Of a stretch of DNA of 64,000 nucleotides, positions 10,312 through 20,114 are shown in pieces. Source of the DNA: Pseudomonadota bacterium (GTDB taxonomy: Bacteria > Pseudomonadota > Gammaproteobacteria > Ga0077536); contig JABISZ010000101.1 in the NCBI GenBank assembly GCA_018668255.1, positions 1 to 64,000 of the forward strand, written 5' to 3'. Below the pieces are notes generated by a model. It ran no database searches, was not told where the DNA came from, and was given only the letters and a program-made list of their open reading frames with translations. Made by a program: the position numbers and the translations under genes. The first letter of the stretch is position 1, and every line of letters begins with the position of its first letter.

Positions 10312-10509
10312 TTCTTTAAAAGGTTTCTTTGCAGGACTTCAATTCCTGAAGCTTAACTGTTAACTTAGCATTCTCGGTGCGAGATTGTTTGGAAAATCAT
10401 GAGGCTCATAGTATTGATTTATCTGAGTTCAACGTCACTGAGATCATAGGACTTTACGCACCCGCTTAGACTAATTTAGAAGATACCAGACTAACATAGG
10501 ACACATTAG

Positions 10510-11151
10510 ATGATTAAAGTTTACGGATATTCAGTAAGTAACTATTTCAATCAGGTCGAGTTTGCCTTGCTAGAGAAAGGAATTGATTTTCAATCTATTG
10601 ATACGCAACCGTCACAAGACGATGAGTTCAAAATTAAAAGCCCTATGGGGAAACTCCCTTGTGTTGATATCGATGGGCAATTTTTGTCTGAGGCAAGTGT
10701 AATCATCGAATATTTAGATGTGACTCATGATGGTATAGCACTAATCCCGAGAGAGGCTTTTAGAGCTGCGAGAGTGCGACAGGTAATGAAATGTCTAGAG
10801 TTATATATTGAACTCTCTTGCCGACGCCTTTATGGCGAAGTGTTCTTCAGCGGGCCCCGAGACGAAGCAGCTTTTGAACAAGTCAAACCTGTAATTGAAA
10901 ATGGGCTATCGGCTCTACGACACTTATGCACTTTTGATGAGTATTTGTGTGGCTCTTTTTCGGCTGCTGATATTGTTGCTGCTCACACTTTCATTTATGC
11001 TGCTCCTGTATGCCAAGCTATTTACGACTGGGACATTGTGGCGGAGGTTCCTGATTTAGGTGGTGCGTTAGACTTGATCAATCAGCGGCCCGCAGGAGCT
11101 GAAATTGCTAATAAACAAGCAATAGCGCTTAAAAAAGCATTTAGTACCTGA
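10510..11151 (+). CDS. glutathione S-transferase family protein
   Basis: N-terminal thioredoxin-like fold (YGYSVSNYFNQVEFALLEKGIDF), PMGKLPCVDIDGQFLSEASVIIEYLD. Confidence 0.88.
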   Translation: MIKVYGYSVSNYFNQVEFALLEKGIDFQSIDTQPSQDDEFKIKSPMGKLPCVDIDGQFLSEASVIIEYLDVTHDGIALIPREAFRAARVRQVMKCLELYIELSCRRLYGEVFFSGPRDEAAFEQVKPVIENGLSALRHLCTFDEYLCGSFSAADIVAAHTFIYAAPVCQAIYDWDIVAEVPDLGGALDLINQRPAGAEIANKQAIALKKAFST

Positions 11152-11183
11152 TTTTATTGAACTGAAAAAAAGGAGAAAATGAA

Positions 11184-11585
11184 ATGGAGCGCTCGGTTGT
11201 GTTACCAGTAGAAGCTATCTCAGAGAGGCTAAACAGCGATAAAGAATTCACACTTAGTGCTCGATTTTGGTATTGTGATTTAAGATTCTCTATTGGATCT
11301 GATCTATACTTTATGCGTATTGAAAACGGCAAAGTAGACACTTTTGTAAGCGGCACCGAGGGCTTCGATTCTTACACGATAAGTGTTTCAGCTCCGGAGA
11401 CGGTTTGGGTTGAGATGCTGCAAGAGAAACCAGAACCTTTTTATCATGATTGGTTTGCGGCTTCGTTTCATCACGAGCTCGAATTTGGAGGAGACCTAGA
11501 GTCGGCATACGCTTACTATTCCTCCATACGTAGAATCCACGCCTGTATGGCGGAATGTTATAACGCGCAAAAATTGGCAGCTTAA
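11184..11585 (+). CDS. conserved hypothetical, possibly SCP2-sterol-like fold
   Basis: Well-placed ORF between GST and alpha/beta hydrolase; FSIGSDLYFMRIENGKVDTFVSGTEGFDSYTISVSAPETVW resembles SCP2-type strands. Weak family call. Confidence 0.6.
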   Translation: MERSVVLPVEAISERLNSDKEFTLSARFWYCDLRFSIGSDLYFMRIENGKVDTFVSGTEGFDSYTISVSAPETVWVEMLQEKPEPFYHDWFAASFHHELEFGGDLESAYAYYSSIRRIHACMAECYNAQKLAA

Positions 11586-11597
11586 AGGAGAATCAAA

Positions 11598-12470
11598 ATG
11601 GCTCGTTTTTCAAATATTGTCGGACGTTATGTATACCTTGATGTGGAAGGCATTGAATATCGTGTTTATTTTGAAGAGGCTGGAGAGGGTATACCTTTGG
11701 TCTGTCAGCACACCGCAGGCTCCGACGGTCGTCAATATCGACACTTATTAGAAGATAAAGATATTACGTCTCGCTATAGAGTCATCGCACTCGATCTTCC
11801 TCTGCACGGGAAGTCTTTGCCGCCGGTAGAAAACCGTTACTGGGAAGATGAGTATAAGTTGACGAAAGATTGGTTCATGAAATTTTGGATCAGTTTTGTG
11901 AAAGAGCTTGATTTATTTCAACCTGTTTTTATGGGGTGTTCTATGGGAGGTCATTTGGCAGCTGATTTAGCTTGTCATTATCCAGATGAGTTCAGAGCCT
12001 GCATTGGATTAGAATCTTCATGTCATAGTGGAGGATTCGATAAAATGTTCCAAAAATGGTGGAGGCACCCTAGGTTATCTAATGACACCAAGGCTGCCAT
12101 GATGTTGAGCCTTTGTTCACCTCACTCTCCAGAGACCAATATAAGAGAGACAGTCTGGGCTTACAGTCAGGGTGCGCCGCCAGTATTTTCCGGCGACTTA
12201 AATTATTATGGGATAGAACATGATCTTAGAGAGACCGCTGGCGAAATTGATACGGCAAAGTGTATGTTTTATGTGCTCAGCGGAACATATGACTGGTCTG
12301 CTTATCCAGAGGCATGCCAAGAGCTAGCAAACAAGGTGTCGGGAGCGCAATATACCTTGATGGAAGGTATGGGGCATTTCCCAATGTCTGAGAATCCTGT
12401 AGAGTTTAAAAAATATCTGATGCCCGTGCTTGCAGACATTGAACAAAAAGATCAGGTAGTAGCAGCTTAA
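11598..12470 (+). CDS. alpha/beta hydrolase
   Basis: QHTAGSDGRQYRHLL, DLPLHGKS, MGCSMGGHLAADLA, GMGHFPMSENP. Confidence 0.9.
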   Translation: MARFSNIVGRYVYLDVEGIEYRVYFEEAGEGIPLVCQHTAGSDGRQYRHLLEDKDITSRYRVIALDLPLHGKSLPPVENRYWEDEYKLTKDWFMKFWISFVKELDLFQPVFMGCSMGGHLAADLACHYPDEFRACIGLESSCHSGGFDKMFQKWWRHPRLSNDTKAAMMLSLCSPHSPETNIRETVWAYSQGAPPVFSGDLNYYGIEHDLRETAGEIDTAKCMFYVLSGTYDWSAYPEACQELANKVSGAQYTLMEGMGHFPMSENPVEFKKYLMPVLADIEQKDQVVAA

Positions 12471-12546
12471 CTATTTGATGATGTAACTTCTTTACGCATT
12501 TACCTGTCTAATTTTGGACAGGTCCCATTTATGGAGTGGCTTTCGG

Positions 12547-13872
12547 ATGAAGGTATTATCTTTTTTTAGAATTTTTGGTTTTATTGGTGTCGCTTGTTTC
12601 GCTACACAAGGCGCTGCCGCCTCCGTGTCCCGAGCAGATATTACTACTTGGCTTAATCAGGTTGTCACTATGGATCCGCCAGCTGCAGGGACTGTGGTGA
12701 CTGACACCAATCTCGACCTAGTTCGCCCTTTTATGCCACCAGGTTACGTTGAAGAATTTTCTTATGCTGGTAGCTCTATCACTATACAAGAGACCAAAAA
12801 ATATCCGCTTTTTAAAGCTTATCAAGATGCGACAAATAAATATGCGGGGCAGCCAACACTCGGCGCTGGGGGAGAGCTTGAAGATTATCAAGCCGGGCAA
12901 CCTTTCTCTAACGAACAAATTGCAGCCGCATCTTCCGAGCATGCTGGTCTTATGGTAGCTTGGAATAATATCTATCGATGGCAGTTTACAGGATACCAAG
13001 TCTCGAAACTTGCAATGACATATATTGATCAAGGAGACGGAAAAAATGGAAAGAAAGAGTCTAGTTACGGCATCGAAGGTGACGGTCGTATCGAGCGACG
13101 GGTAATACAAGAGTTCCATCGAGTATATTTGAGTAATTTGGCTATGCTGCCTAAAGACGACTATAAGATGAAAGTACCTAGTGCCGCTGATAAATATTTT
13201 AAGGATTATATTGAGTTCTCTGACCCTTTTGATATAGCGGGCATGAAGTTTGTGGTTGAGCGCGCTCAGGATGCGCATGCGGATGACCAAGTGAATGTAT
13301 ATTCCCCTACTGAACGCCGAGTTCGTAGGTATTCGGCTAAAGAAAGGTCGGATAGCTTTATGGGGAGTGAAGTAACGTTAGATGATTTTGATGGCTTTGC
13401 CGGTCGGGTGTTAGATTATCAATGGGATTACTTAGGTACAAAAAAAGTATTGGACGTCATTGATACTGAAGGAGAACCGATTCGGTTTGGTGGTCCTTAT
13501 AGCCGAGCAATTATCGATCGCTGGCAATTGCGGAATTGTCATGTGGTGGAAGTTAAGTCTACGTGGGATGGGCACCCGTATAAGAGCAAAATAATATTTA
13601 TTGATGACGAAACCTTTGATATAGCGAATGCCCTTGTTTTTAATCAGAAGGACGAGTTGTGGAAAATATTTGATGCGATGTATCGATCGCCAAAAATCGG
13701 TGAAACAGAAGCGGAAAAATCTGTTGTCAGTTGGAGAGGGCAGTCAAACATTAATTTAATTACGAATCGAGCTACTTTGGTACATGCAATGTCAGACACA
13801 ATTCATCCGACCATGAAACCTTCAAAGATCAAGCGACTGTTTAGTGTATCCTCCCTAACCAGCGGACAGTAG
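12547..13872 (+). CDS. DUF1329 family protein with signal peptide
   Basis: Start moved from 12514 to the ATG at 12547 (MKVLSFFRIFGFIGVACFATQGAAA signal peptide). VYSPTERRVRRYSAKERSD...LDDFDGFAGRVLDYQWDYLGTKKVLDV matches the DUF1329 pattern. Confidence 0.8.
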   Translation: MKVLSFFRIFGFIGVACFATQGAAASVSRADITTWLNQVVTMDPPAAGTVVTDTNLDLVRPFMPPGYVEEFSYAGSSITIQETKKYPLFKAYQDATNKYAGQPTLGAGGELEDYQAGQPFSNEQIAAASSEHAGLMVAWNNIYRWQFTGYQVSKLAMTYIDQGDGKNGKKESSYGIEGDGRIERRVIQEFHRVYLSNLAMLPKDDYKMKVPSAADKYFKDYIEFSDPFDIAGMKFVVERAQDAHADDQVNVYSPTERRVRRYSAKERSDSFMGSEVTLDDFDGFAGRVLDYQWDYLGTKKVLDVIDTEGEPIRFGGPYSRAIIDRWQLRNCHVVEVKSTWDGHPYKSKIIFIDDETFDIANALVFNQKDELWKIFDAMYRSPKIGETEAEKSVVSWRGQSNINLITNRATLVHAMSDTIHPTMKPSKIKRLFSVSSLTSGQ

Positions 13873-13917
13873 TTGACGTTCGGTCATGCGATTTGGTCTA
13901 GGTGAATGTGATGGTAA

Positions 13918-14532
13918 TTGTCTTTGCTAAGTCTTGAAGTTCTCAGAGCTGCTCTTGACGCTCAAAAGCTTGATAGGCGTGTATTTGAGCCAAATGCAAC
14001 TCATGCGTCTGTTGCTATGATCCTAACAAGACGAGACGGAGATCTAGAAGTCTGTTTTATCAGAAGAGCCGAGCGTGAAGGTGACCCTTGGTCTGGCCAG
14101 GTTGCATTCCCTGGAGGACGGGCTTCACCGTTAGATAAGAGTCCTGCTCATGTTGCGGAGAGAGAAACATCTGAAGAAGTCGGACTAGATATAAACGAAA
14201 GCGAGAGAATTGGTTCTCTGCCCCAGAGAGTAATAGAAAGAAAAGACTTGAAAGGCAATTTAACTTTATCGCCTATCGTTTACTATATTGAAAGTAAGAA
14301 AGCAGAGAAAGCTATCGCCCTTCAAAAAGCGGAAGTAGCCCACGTTTTCTGGGTTCCTCTATCGCACTTATTTAACGAGGATTTCGTAACTGAGATTGAA
14401 TACCCAATGGGGGGACAGTTACGAAATTTTCCTGGCATCACGCATGATGGCGAGGTGATCTGGGGCCTCACATTGAGAGTGTTACAAAGCTTCTCCGAAG
14501 CCGTAGGAGTGCCGATGCCAGCGACTTGCTGA
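13918..14532 (+). CDS. NUDIX hydrolase, CoA-pyrophosphatase (NUDT7/8-like) type
   Basis: WSGQVAFPGGRASPLDKSPAHVAERETSEEVGLDI: NUDIX box with upstream GQVAFPGG; TTG start. Confidence 0.9.
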   Translation: MSLLSLEVLRAALDAQKLDRRVFEPNATHASVAMILTRRDGDLEVCFIRRAEREGDPWSGQVAFPGGRASPLDKSPAHVAERETSEEVGLDINESERIGSLPQRVIERKDLKGNLTLSPIVYYIESKKAEKAIALQKAEVAHVFWVPLSHLFNEDFVTEIEYPMGGQLRNFPGITHDGEVIWGLTLRVLQSFSEAVGVPMPATC

Positions 14533-14562
14533 TAGGTGGATGGTTTCTAACTCCTGCCCGTC

Positions 14563-15243
14563 TTACGGTTTTGCCATACCTATCCGTTCATAGTATTTCA
14601 ATGGTATTTTGTCTGGATCTTTGTAAATAAATAAAGAGCAGTCATCGCAGCCAAGGTTTTCTGCAGGTTCAACTACTATGAAAGGTTTTCCATTCTCTTC
14701 AATATCAATTTTTTCCATGGCATATTCATGGGCGCAGTAAACGGGATAATCATTGCGGTTGTAGGTCATTGCTTGAGGTTCTTTTATCTTTAGGAATGCA
14801 TTTTTCCCTTCATATTTCCCTTCCGAAATTAATCTTCCTCCGCTTCCACACGGTCGCAGCTTGATTTCTATTTTCTCTTCATCTTCTGTTATACCTAGTG
14901 GCTGAAGGTGTCCATGCAAGCCGGAGGCAAACATTTTCACTCTAGCGGCAAGAGTGTCTTCGCCTTTGGGTAAGTTTGATACAATAGGCTGCCACCAAGC
15001 TCGGACACCTTCAACCATGATTTCATCCAGCGCTTGGTCCCCATATCTCTGTCCTACTTCTGTGAGAGTAGCCGTGATCCAGTTGCGGTATAAGTCATGC
15101 ATGCTTAAGAACTCGTTGTACATTCGGCTAGCTATTTTTTTAGCCCCTTCCGAATCACCTGCATCTATAGCTTCAGTGAGTCTATCAACCGTGCGTTTCT
15201 CCATTTCCCGAAGCTCTTCGTCTGTGAAAAGTTTGGTCGTCAT
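14563..15243 (-). CDS. conserved hypothetical protein with Cys/His-rich C-terminal half
   Basis: Complete ORF with good context; RPCGSGGRL, YPVYCAHEYAMEKI, LGCDDCSLF. No family recognised with confidence. Confidence 0.7.
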   Translation of the reverse strand: MTTKLFTDEELREMEKRTVDRLTEAIDAGDSEGAKKIASRMYNEFLSMHDLYRNWITATLTEVGQRYGDQALDEIMVEGVRAWWQPIVSNLPKGEDTLAARVKMFASGLHGHLQPLGITEDEEKIEIKLRPCGSGGRLISEGKYEGKNAFLKIKEPQAMTYNRNDYPVYCAHEYAMEKIDIEENGKPFIVVEPAENLGCDDCSLFIYKDPDKIPLKYYERIGMAKP

Positions 15244-15268
15244 TTTTTTCCCCTAGCAGTTGTTGTGT

Positions 15269-16108
15269 TTAAGCGGGTCGATCCCCTTTTAATGTCACAC
15301 GATACATCATCCGACGACACCCATGGTAGTCGTTGAGTGCATTGTGTTGCGCTGCGCGATTGTCCCAAAAAGCAAGTGAGCCTGGCTTCCAATGAAATCG
15401 GCACGTAAACTCCTCACGTTGTTGAAGACTATACAAATAATTAAGTATTGGAGCGCTTTCGGCCACAGTCATGCCTTCAATATTCATCGTATGAGCGGCA
15501 CTGCAGTAAAGTGCTTTTCGCCCTGTTTCAGGATGAGTTCTAACAAGTGGATGCGCCGAGGTGGTGATAATTTCAGCAGCTTGTTTGGGCTTCTCAGCTA
15601 TTCGGTGGGTCCGGCCTAATGCCGCATCCGGTTTTTCTGCGCTATTAACGCCCTTCAGATCGTTTAAAATATCTTTCATTTTGTTACTTAGCGCGTCGTA
15701 AGCTAAATACATGTTTGAAAATAGTGTATCGCCTCCTATAGGAGGGACATCAAGAGCATAGAGCAGCGATCCTAACGGGGGTTCTTGCAGGTAACTGGTA
15801 TCTGTGTGCCAGAGTCCCCCAAAATTAACTTTTTCTCCTTCTTTTTTTTCTACCTCTACCACTTCAGGGAAATCTCTCATTCCCTCTACGAAAGGGTAGT
15901 ATCCTATTTCGCCAAAACTGCGTGCTACTTGAACGAGGGTCTTTGGTGTTAAGTCTTGCTCATTGAAAAAGACTACTTGATGTTCTAAGAATGCGGCTCG
16001 GATCGTATTGACTATAGAAGGTGAGAGTTCATGACTTAGATCGACATGATCAATCACCGCACCAATTGCAGGGGTTAGTGGACGAACTGAAATCGTGGAA
16101 TCGATCAT
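15269..16108 (-). CDS. TauD/TfdA family Fe(II)/2-oxoglutarate-dependent dioxygenase
   Basis: WHTDTSYLQEPPLGSLLYALDVPPIGGDTLFSNMYLAYDALS, VRTHPETGRKALYCS, WDNRAAQHNALNDYHGCRRMMYRVTLKGD. Confidence 0.95.
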   Translation of the reverse strand: MIDSTISVRPLTPAIGAVIDHVDLSHELSPSIVNTIRAAFLEHQVVFFNEQDLTPKTLVQVARSFGEIGYYPFVEGMRDFPEVVEVEKKEGEKVNFGGLWHTDTSYLQEPPLGSLLYALDVPPIGGDTLFSNMYLAYDALSNKMKDILNDLKGVNSAEKPDAALGRTHRIAEKPKQAAEIITTSAHPLVRTHPETGRKALYCSAAHTMNIEGMTVAESAPILNYLYSLQQREEFTCRFHWKPGSLAFWDNRAAQHNALNDYHGCRRMMYRVTLKGDRPA

Positions 16109-16143
16109 GGTGCACTCGCTCTTATTATTTGCTGTTATTTGTT

Positions 16144-16980
16144 TTAATGAACGGCTTGTCTAATAGTGCCATCGATTTGTTCAATAATCTCTTTATACTC
16201 ATCGAGTGTCTCATAACTTTGGGTGTGCACAAATTCTGTTACACCAGCCTCTTTGTATGCGGCTGCGAGATCTATTGCCTTGTTCTTTTCATTTAAAGGC
16301 AGCGTTTTCATCATCACTACTTCTAAACGTTTCAATCCGGATTCGTCAGTCTTTCTATTCCATTCGGTCATGGTAGATTTTATATTAGCGGGTGTCTGTC
16401 CAAATGCAGGTTGCCAGCCTGTTCCGAAGGCTATTGCTCTTGGTATGGCTATTTCAGCGATACCTCCAATGTAAATGGGTGGAAGTGATAGTTGAGGTTT
16501 GATGAGGAAATCTTGGCCATTTAAATTGTGGAGAGCTCCATTAGAGGCCTCATGTAAAAATTTTAATGTTTCATCGGTTATCTTGCCACGTTTCGTTTTG
16601 AGCACTCCAAGCGCCGTAAATTCTTCTTTGAGATATCCCGGGCCACAGCCAAGAAGGAATCTGTTTTTTGAAAGTACTTGTATACTAGCAATCAACTTAC
16701 CAGTCACGACGGCAGGCCTATATGGCAAGACCAAGACGCCCGTGCCAAATCTTATGCGGGCGGTAATCCCTGCTAGGTAACTTGCGACGGCCAAGGGATC
16801 AAGTATATCTCCCATACTGGGGTCAATTTGGTATTCATTATCAAACACAGGTGGCAGGCCAAGGTGATCATTTAACCAAATTGAGTCGAGAGCAGAGTCA
16901 TCAGCTGAACGCGCACAAGCGGCAAGAAAGTCTGGCTTTGCTGTTGGCCCCCAGTTTCGTATATTCATCCCTAACTTCAT
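16144..16980 (-). CDS. LLM class flavin-dependent oxidoreductase
   Basis: Luciferase-like TIM barrel: LDSIWLNDHLGLPP, ARIRFGTGVLVLPYRPAVVTGKLIASIQVLSKNRFLLGCGPGYLKEEFTALG. Confidence 0.9.
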   Translation of the reverse strand: MKLGMNIRNWGPTAKPDFLAACARSADDSALDSIWLNDHLGLPPVFDNEYQIDPSMGDILDPLAVASYLAGITARIRFGTGVLVLPYRPAVVTGKLIASIQVLSKNRFLLGCGPGYLKEEFTALGVLKTKRGKITDETLKFLHEASNGALHNLNGQDFLIKPQLSLPPIYIGGIAEIAIPRAIAFGTGWQPAFGQTPANIKSTMTEWNRKTDESGLKRLEVVMMKTLPLNEKNKAIDLAAAYKEAGVTEFVHTQSYETLDEYKEIIEQIDGTIRQAVH

Positions 16981-17087
16981 TTTTCCCCTCTTTGATTTTT
17001 TGATTTACTTTACAGTTAGTGTCATCGCGAAAGTGTACAATACTAATGCTTATTTTTTTTTATACCAAGTGATATCAGAGGTGCGTA

Positions 17088-17498
17088 ATGTCTAAATTAA
17101 AAGGTGGCTGCATGTGTGGGGATATACAATATGATGTAGAAGGTGATTCAAGCGTGACGGGTATTTGTCATTGCCCGGACTGTAAACGGCAGACAGGTTC
17201 AGCATTCTCGACGATTGTAGGAGTTGGTGCGGATCAGATCGTTGTCGAGGGAACTCCTCGCATCTATAAAACTAAAGGTATAAGTGGTGAGGGTGTTTTA
17301 AGACATTTTTGCGGAAACTGCGGTTCGCCTTTGTATTCAGTAGTCAACTCGATGCCGGGTGTCGCTTTTATTAAAGCTGGAACACTTGACGACACCTCTT
17401 GGCTAGTTCCTACTATTGAGTTCTTCTGCGATAATGCAGATATTTGGACAACTCAGGATGTTCAGAGGCAAAAGTTTGGTCTGATGCCCCCTGGCTGA
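17088..17498 (+). CDS. GFA family protein (glutathione-dependent formaldehyde-activating-like, Zn-binding)
   Basis: GGCMCGDIQYDV, CHCPDCKRQTGSAFS, RHFCGNCGSPLYS. Confidence 0.92.
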   Translation: MSKLKGGCMCGDIQYDVEGDSSVTGICHCPDCKRQTGSAFSTIVGVGADQIVVEGTPRIYKTKGISGEGVLRHFCGNCGSPLYSVVNSMPGVAFIKAGTLDDTSWLVPTIEFFCDNADIWTTQDVQRQKFGLMPPG

Positions 17499-17515
17499 TT
17501 TTCATTTTTCCGATC

Positions 17516-19072
17516 CTAGTTGACTGCTTTTTTAAGCCCTTTCCAGAAGGGCTTTCTTAATTCTGTTTTCAGTACTTTGCCTGCGCCGGATAAAGGTAAA
17601 GGTTCGGTGCGCAGGGTTATTGAACGCGGACATTTGAAATCAGCGATTAATGCACGGCAGTGCGACATTAACTCCTCTGGAGAAATTTTTTCGTCGTTCT
17701 CAGTAAGGACTATCGCATGGACTCTTTCACCCCATTTCTCATCGGGTACTCCTATGACGGCGCATTGTGCGACTTTGGGATGCTGATACATTGCATTTTC
17801 GACCTCTGCTGAGTAGACGTTTTCTCCACCAGATATAATCATGTCTTTGAGGCGGTCACTAATAAATATGAAGCCTTCTTCATCCATGTGCGCGGCATCA
17901 CCCGTATGAAGCCAGCCATTTCTGATAGTTTCTTGAGTAAGCTTTTCTTGTCCCCAATAGCCTTTCATGATGTTTGGACCTCTAGCTATGATTTCTCCAA
18001 TAGTCCCGCGAGGAACTTCGTTACCACCCTCGTCGATGATCTTTATCTCAACTGCAGGCATTGCTCTGCCGGCGGATCTCAAGCGGCCAGCCAAAGGACC
18101 AGTTGTGACGTGGTACGAGGGATCTAACGAAGTTAAAAGAGGGGCAGATTCAGTCTGCCCGTACAAATGGTATGCCTTTACATGCGGCAATTTTTCAATG
18201 AGTTCTCCTGCCACTGCTTCTGGCATAGGTGATGCACCATAGTACAAATGTTTGAGAGAACTAAAGTTGTAACTTGAGAACTCAGGGAGAGCGAGTAGCA
18301 TTTGAATCATCGTTGGCACGAGAATTATGTCGCTTATAGCATGTTTGCCTATAGCTTCTGCACATGTTTGGGGTTCAAACCGAGACACAAAAACATGGCA
18401 GCCAGCTAATTGAGTGATGGTATAAAAGAACTCAGCATCGGCAATATGAAAGGCTGGAGCGGCATGGAGATAGTTCATTCCATCACTTGTTTCCATTAGC
18501 GCCGCAGATTGAAAAGTATTAGACATATGGTTTTCATGGGTTAGCATTACGCCTTTCGACCTCCCAGTAGTACCACCGGTATAAAAAATACCCGAGATGT
18601 CGTCGCCATTGTTATGGAACTCAGGAACACTATCGGAAGCGGCGATTAGTTTCTCATGTGTGGCGTCAGACCCTAGGAATTCACTTTCCAATGCTATGAT
18701 AGTTAACTCATGATTGACTAGCTTTCTAAGGTCGCTTGCTAATCCGCCAAATTCATCATCGAGAAACACAAATTTTGTTCCTGAGTCATTTAATGCGAAT
18801 GCGATCTCAGGGGCAGACCATCTATAGTTTATCGGAACGATCACACCTCCTGCCCAGGGCGCAGCAAAAAGAGTTTCTAAATACTTGTCGGAGTTAAGAC
18901 TTACGATAGCAACTCTGTCTTGAGTTTGCAGGCCGCACTTGAGCAGGCCTGATGCGAGCTTTGAGATTCTTTCTACAAGTTCTTCCCACGTCGTACGGCG
19001 ATCTCCAAAGATAGTTGCAATAGCTTTGGGTTTTTGTTGAAGGTTTCTTATAAGTGCTTGCGTGACGCGCAT
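17516..19072 (-). CDS. acyl-CoA synthetase (AMP-binding, fatty-acid-CoA ligase type)
   Basis: FYTGGTTGRSKGVMLTHEN P-loop, YGQTES, GWLHTGDAAHMDEEGFIFISDRLKDMIISGGENVYSAEVE, AGKVLKTELR. Confidence 0.95.
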   Translation of the reverse strand: MRVTQALIRNLQQKPKAIATIFGDRRTTWEELVERISKLASGLLKCGLQTQDRVAIVSLNSDKYLETLFAAPWAGGVIVPINYRWSAPEIAFALNDSGTKFVFLDDEFGGLASDLRKLVNHELTIIALESEFLGSDATHEKLIAASDSVPEFHNNGDDISGIFYTGGTTGRSKGVMLTHENHMSNTFQSAALMETSDGMNYLHAAPAFHIADAEFFYTITQLAGCHVFVSRFEPQTCAEAIGKHAISDIILVPTMIQMLLALPEFSSYNFSSLKHLYYGASPMPEAVAGELIEKLPHVKAYHLYGQTESAPLLTSLDPSYHVTTGPLAGRLRSAGRAMPAVEIKIIDEGGNEVPRGTIGEIIARGPNIMKGYWGQEKLTQETIRNGWLHTGDAAHMDEEGFIFISDRLKDMIISGGENVYSAEVENAMYQHPKVAQCAVIGVPDEKWGERVHAIVLTENDEKISPEELMSHCRALIADFKCPRSITLRTEPLPLSGAGKVLKTELRKPFWKGLKKAVN

Positions 19073-19115
19073 TGTCTCTCCCCGTGATTGAGTTTGATGT
19101 GATTATACAAAACCG

Positions 19116-20114
19116 TTAGGCTTTTTCTAGTAGGGCTTTTTTGTATTCGATCGATAGTGTGCTCATTAACGTCGCCACTGAAATTACTTCGCGCACTTGA
19201 GACACCGAGGTGCCAGCATAGAGTGGCATTTCTTCTATATCACCATCGAAAGCGCTTGTTGGAGGGTAAGTTGTATAGCGAGTCAGAGGGACGAGGGTAT
19301 CTTCAATAGAGACAGTTCCGATTTGAGAACCTTCGCCTGGTCTTTGTCCCGGAGAGCGACTATCGTTGTCAACCCAGCGATTGTATGCATCGTTCATAAC
19401 CACTCGGTGGTTTGCATCGGCCCAACCTCCGTCAAAAAGCTTGGTGATAACCGTATCATCAGAATTAGCCAGAATGAGTCTCTCTTTGTACTCTTTGGCA
19501 GCAGATGACTCAGTTGTTGCAAGAAATCTAGTCCCCATAGAAACTGCCTCTGCGCCACTAGTTAACGCTTTTAATATGTCCTTTCCGGTACCAATCCCCC
19601 CAGAGGCTATTGTTGGGATAGCACCGAGCTCTCGAGCACAACTTTGTAGCGTTTCGAAAAGAGGCGATTTGGCTTTAACATGCCCTCCTGCCTCAGTACC
19701 CTGCATAATGATTCCACTCGCACCAGCATCTGCTGCGATTACCGCTTCTTCAACTGATCCGCATTGGCTGACGATATAGATCCCTTTTTTTTGTGCATCT
19801 TTAATATAGGGTTGTACGTCACCCCAAAAAAGAACTACAACTTTTACTCCTGCATCAAAGCAGGCGGCCACGTCGGATCCGTCCGACATCGGTATTATGA
19901 TATTTGCACCAAGAGGCTTTTTGGTTAGTTTTTTAGTTGCCTCGATCATGGATTTTATCGCCCCTGCCGGCATCGCCCCTGCACCTAAGACTCCAAATCC
20001 ACCTGCACCGCTTATGGCGGCGACGAGATCAGGCCCTGCTAAGCCCAGCCCCATGCCTGCGTTCCATATGGGCTCTTTATGGTTTAGATGATCAAGCATG
20101 TTTCTCTTTCTCAT
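19116..20114 (-). CDS. nitronate monooxygenase family (2-nitropropane dioxygenase-like) protein
   Basis: GLAGPDLVAAISGAGGFGVLGAGAMPAGAI, IIMQGTEAGGHVK, IPTIASGGIGTGKDILKALTSGAEAVSMGTRFLAT. The ORF extends to 20195; the ATG at 20114 has AGAAGG upstream and is preferred. Confidence 0.9.
   Translation of the reverse strand: MRKRNMLDHLNHKEPIWNAGMGLGLAGPDLVAAISGAGGFGVLGAGAMPAGAIKSMIEATKKLTKKPLGANIIIPMSDGSDVAACFDAGVKVVVLFWGDVQPYIKDAQKKGIYIVSQCGSVEEAVIAADAGASGIIMQGTEAGGHVKAKSPLFETLQSCARELGAIPTIASGGIGTGKDILKALTSGAEAVSMGTRFLATTESSAAKEYKERLILANSDDTVITKLFDGGWADANHRVVMNDAYNRWVDNDSRSPGQRPGEGSQIGTVSIEDTLVPLTRYTTYPPTSAFDGDIEEMPLYAGTSVSQVREVISVATLMSTLSIEYKKALLEKA

Noticed and set aside
12718-13290. 190-aa minus-strand ORF
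   Set aside because: Fully antisense to the DUF1329 gene; no domain or convincing start context.
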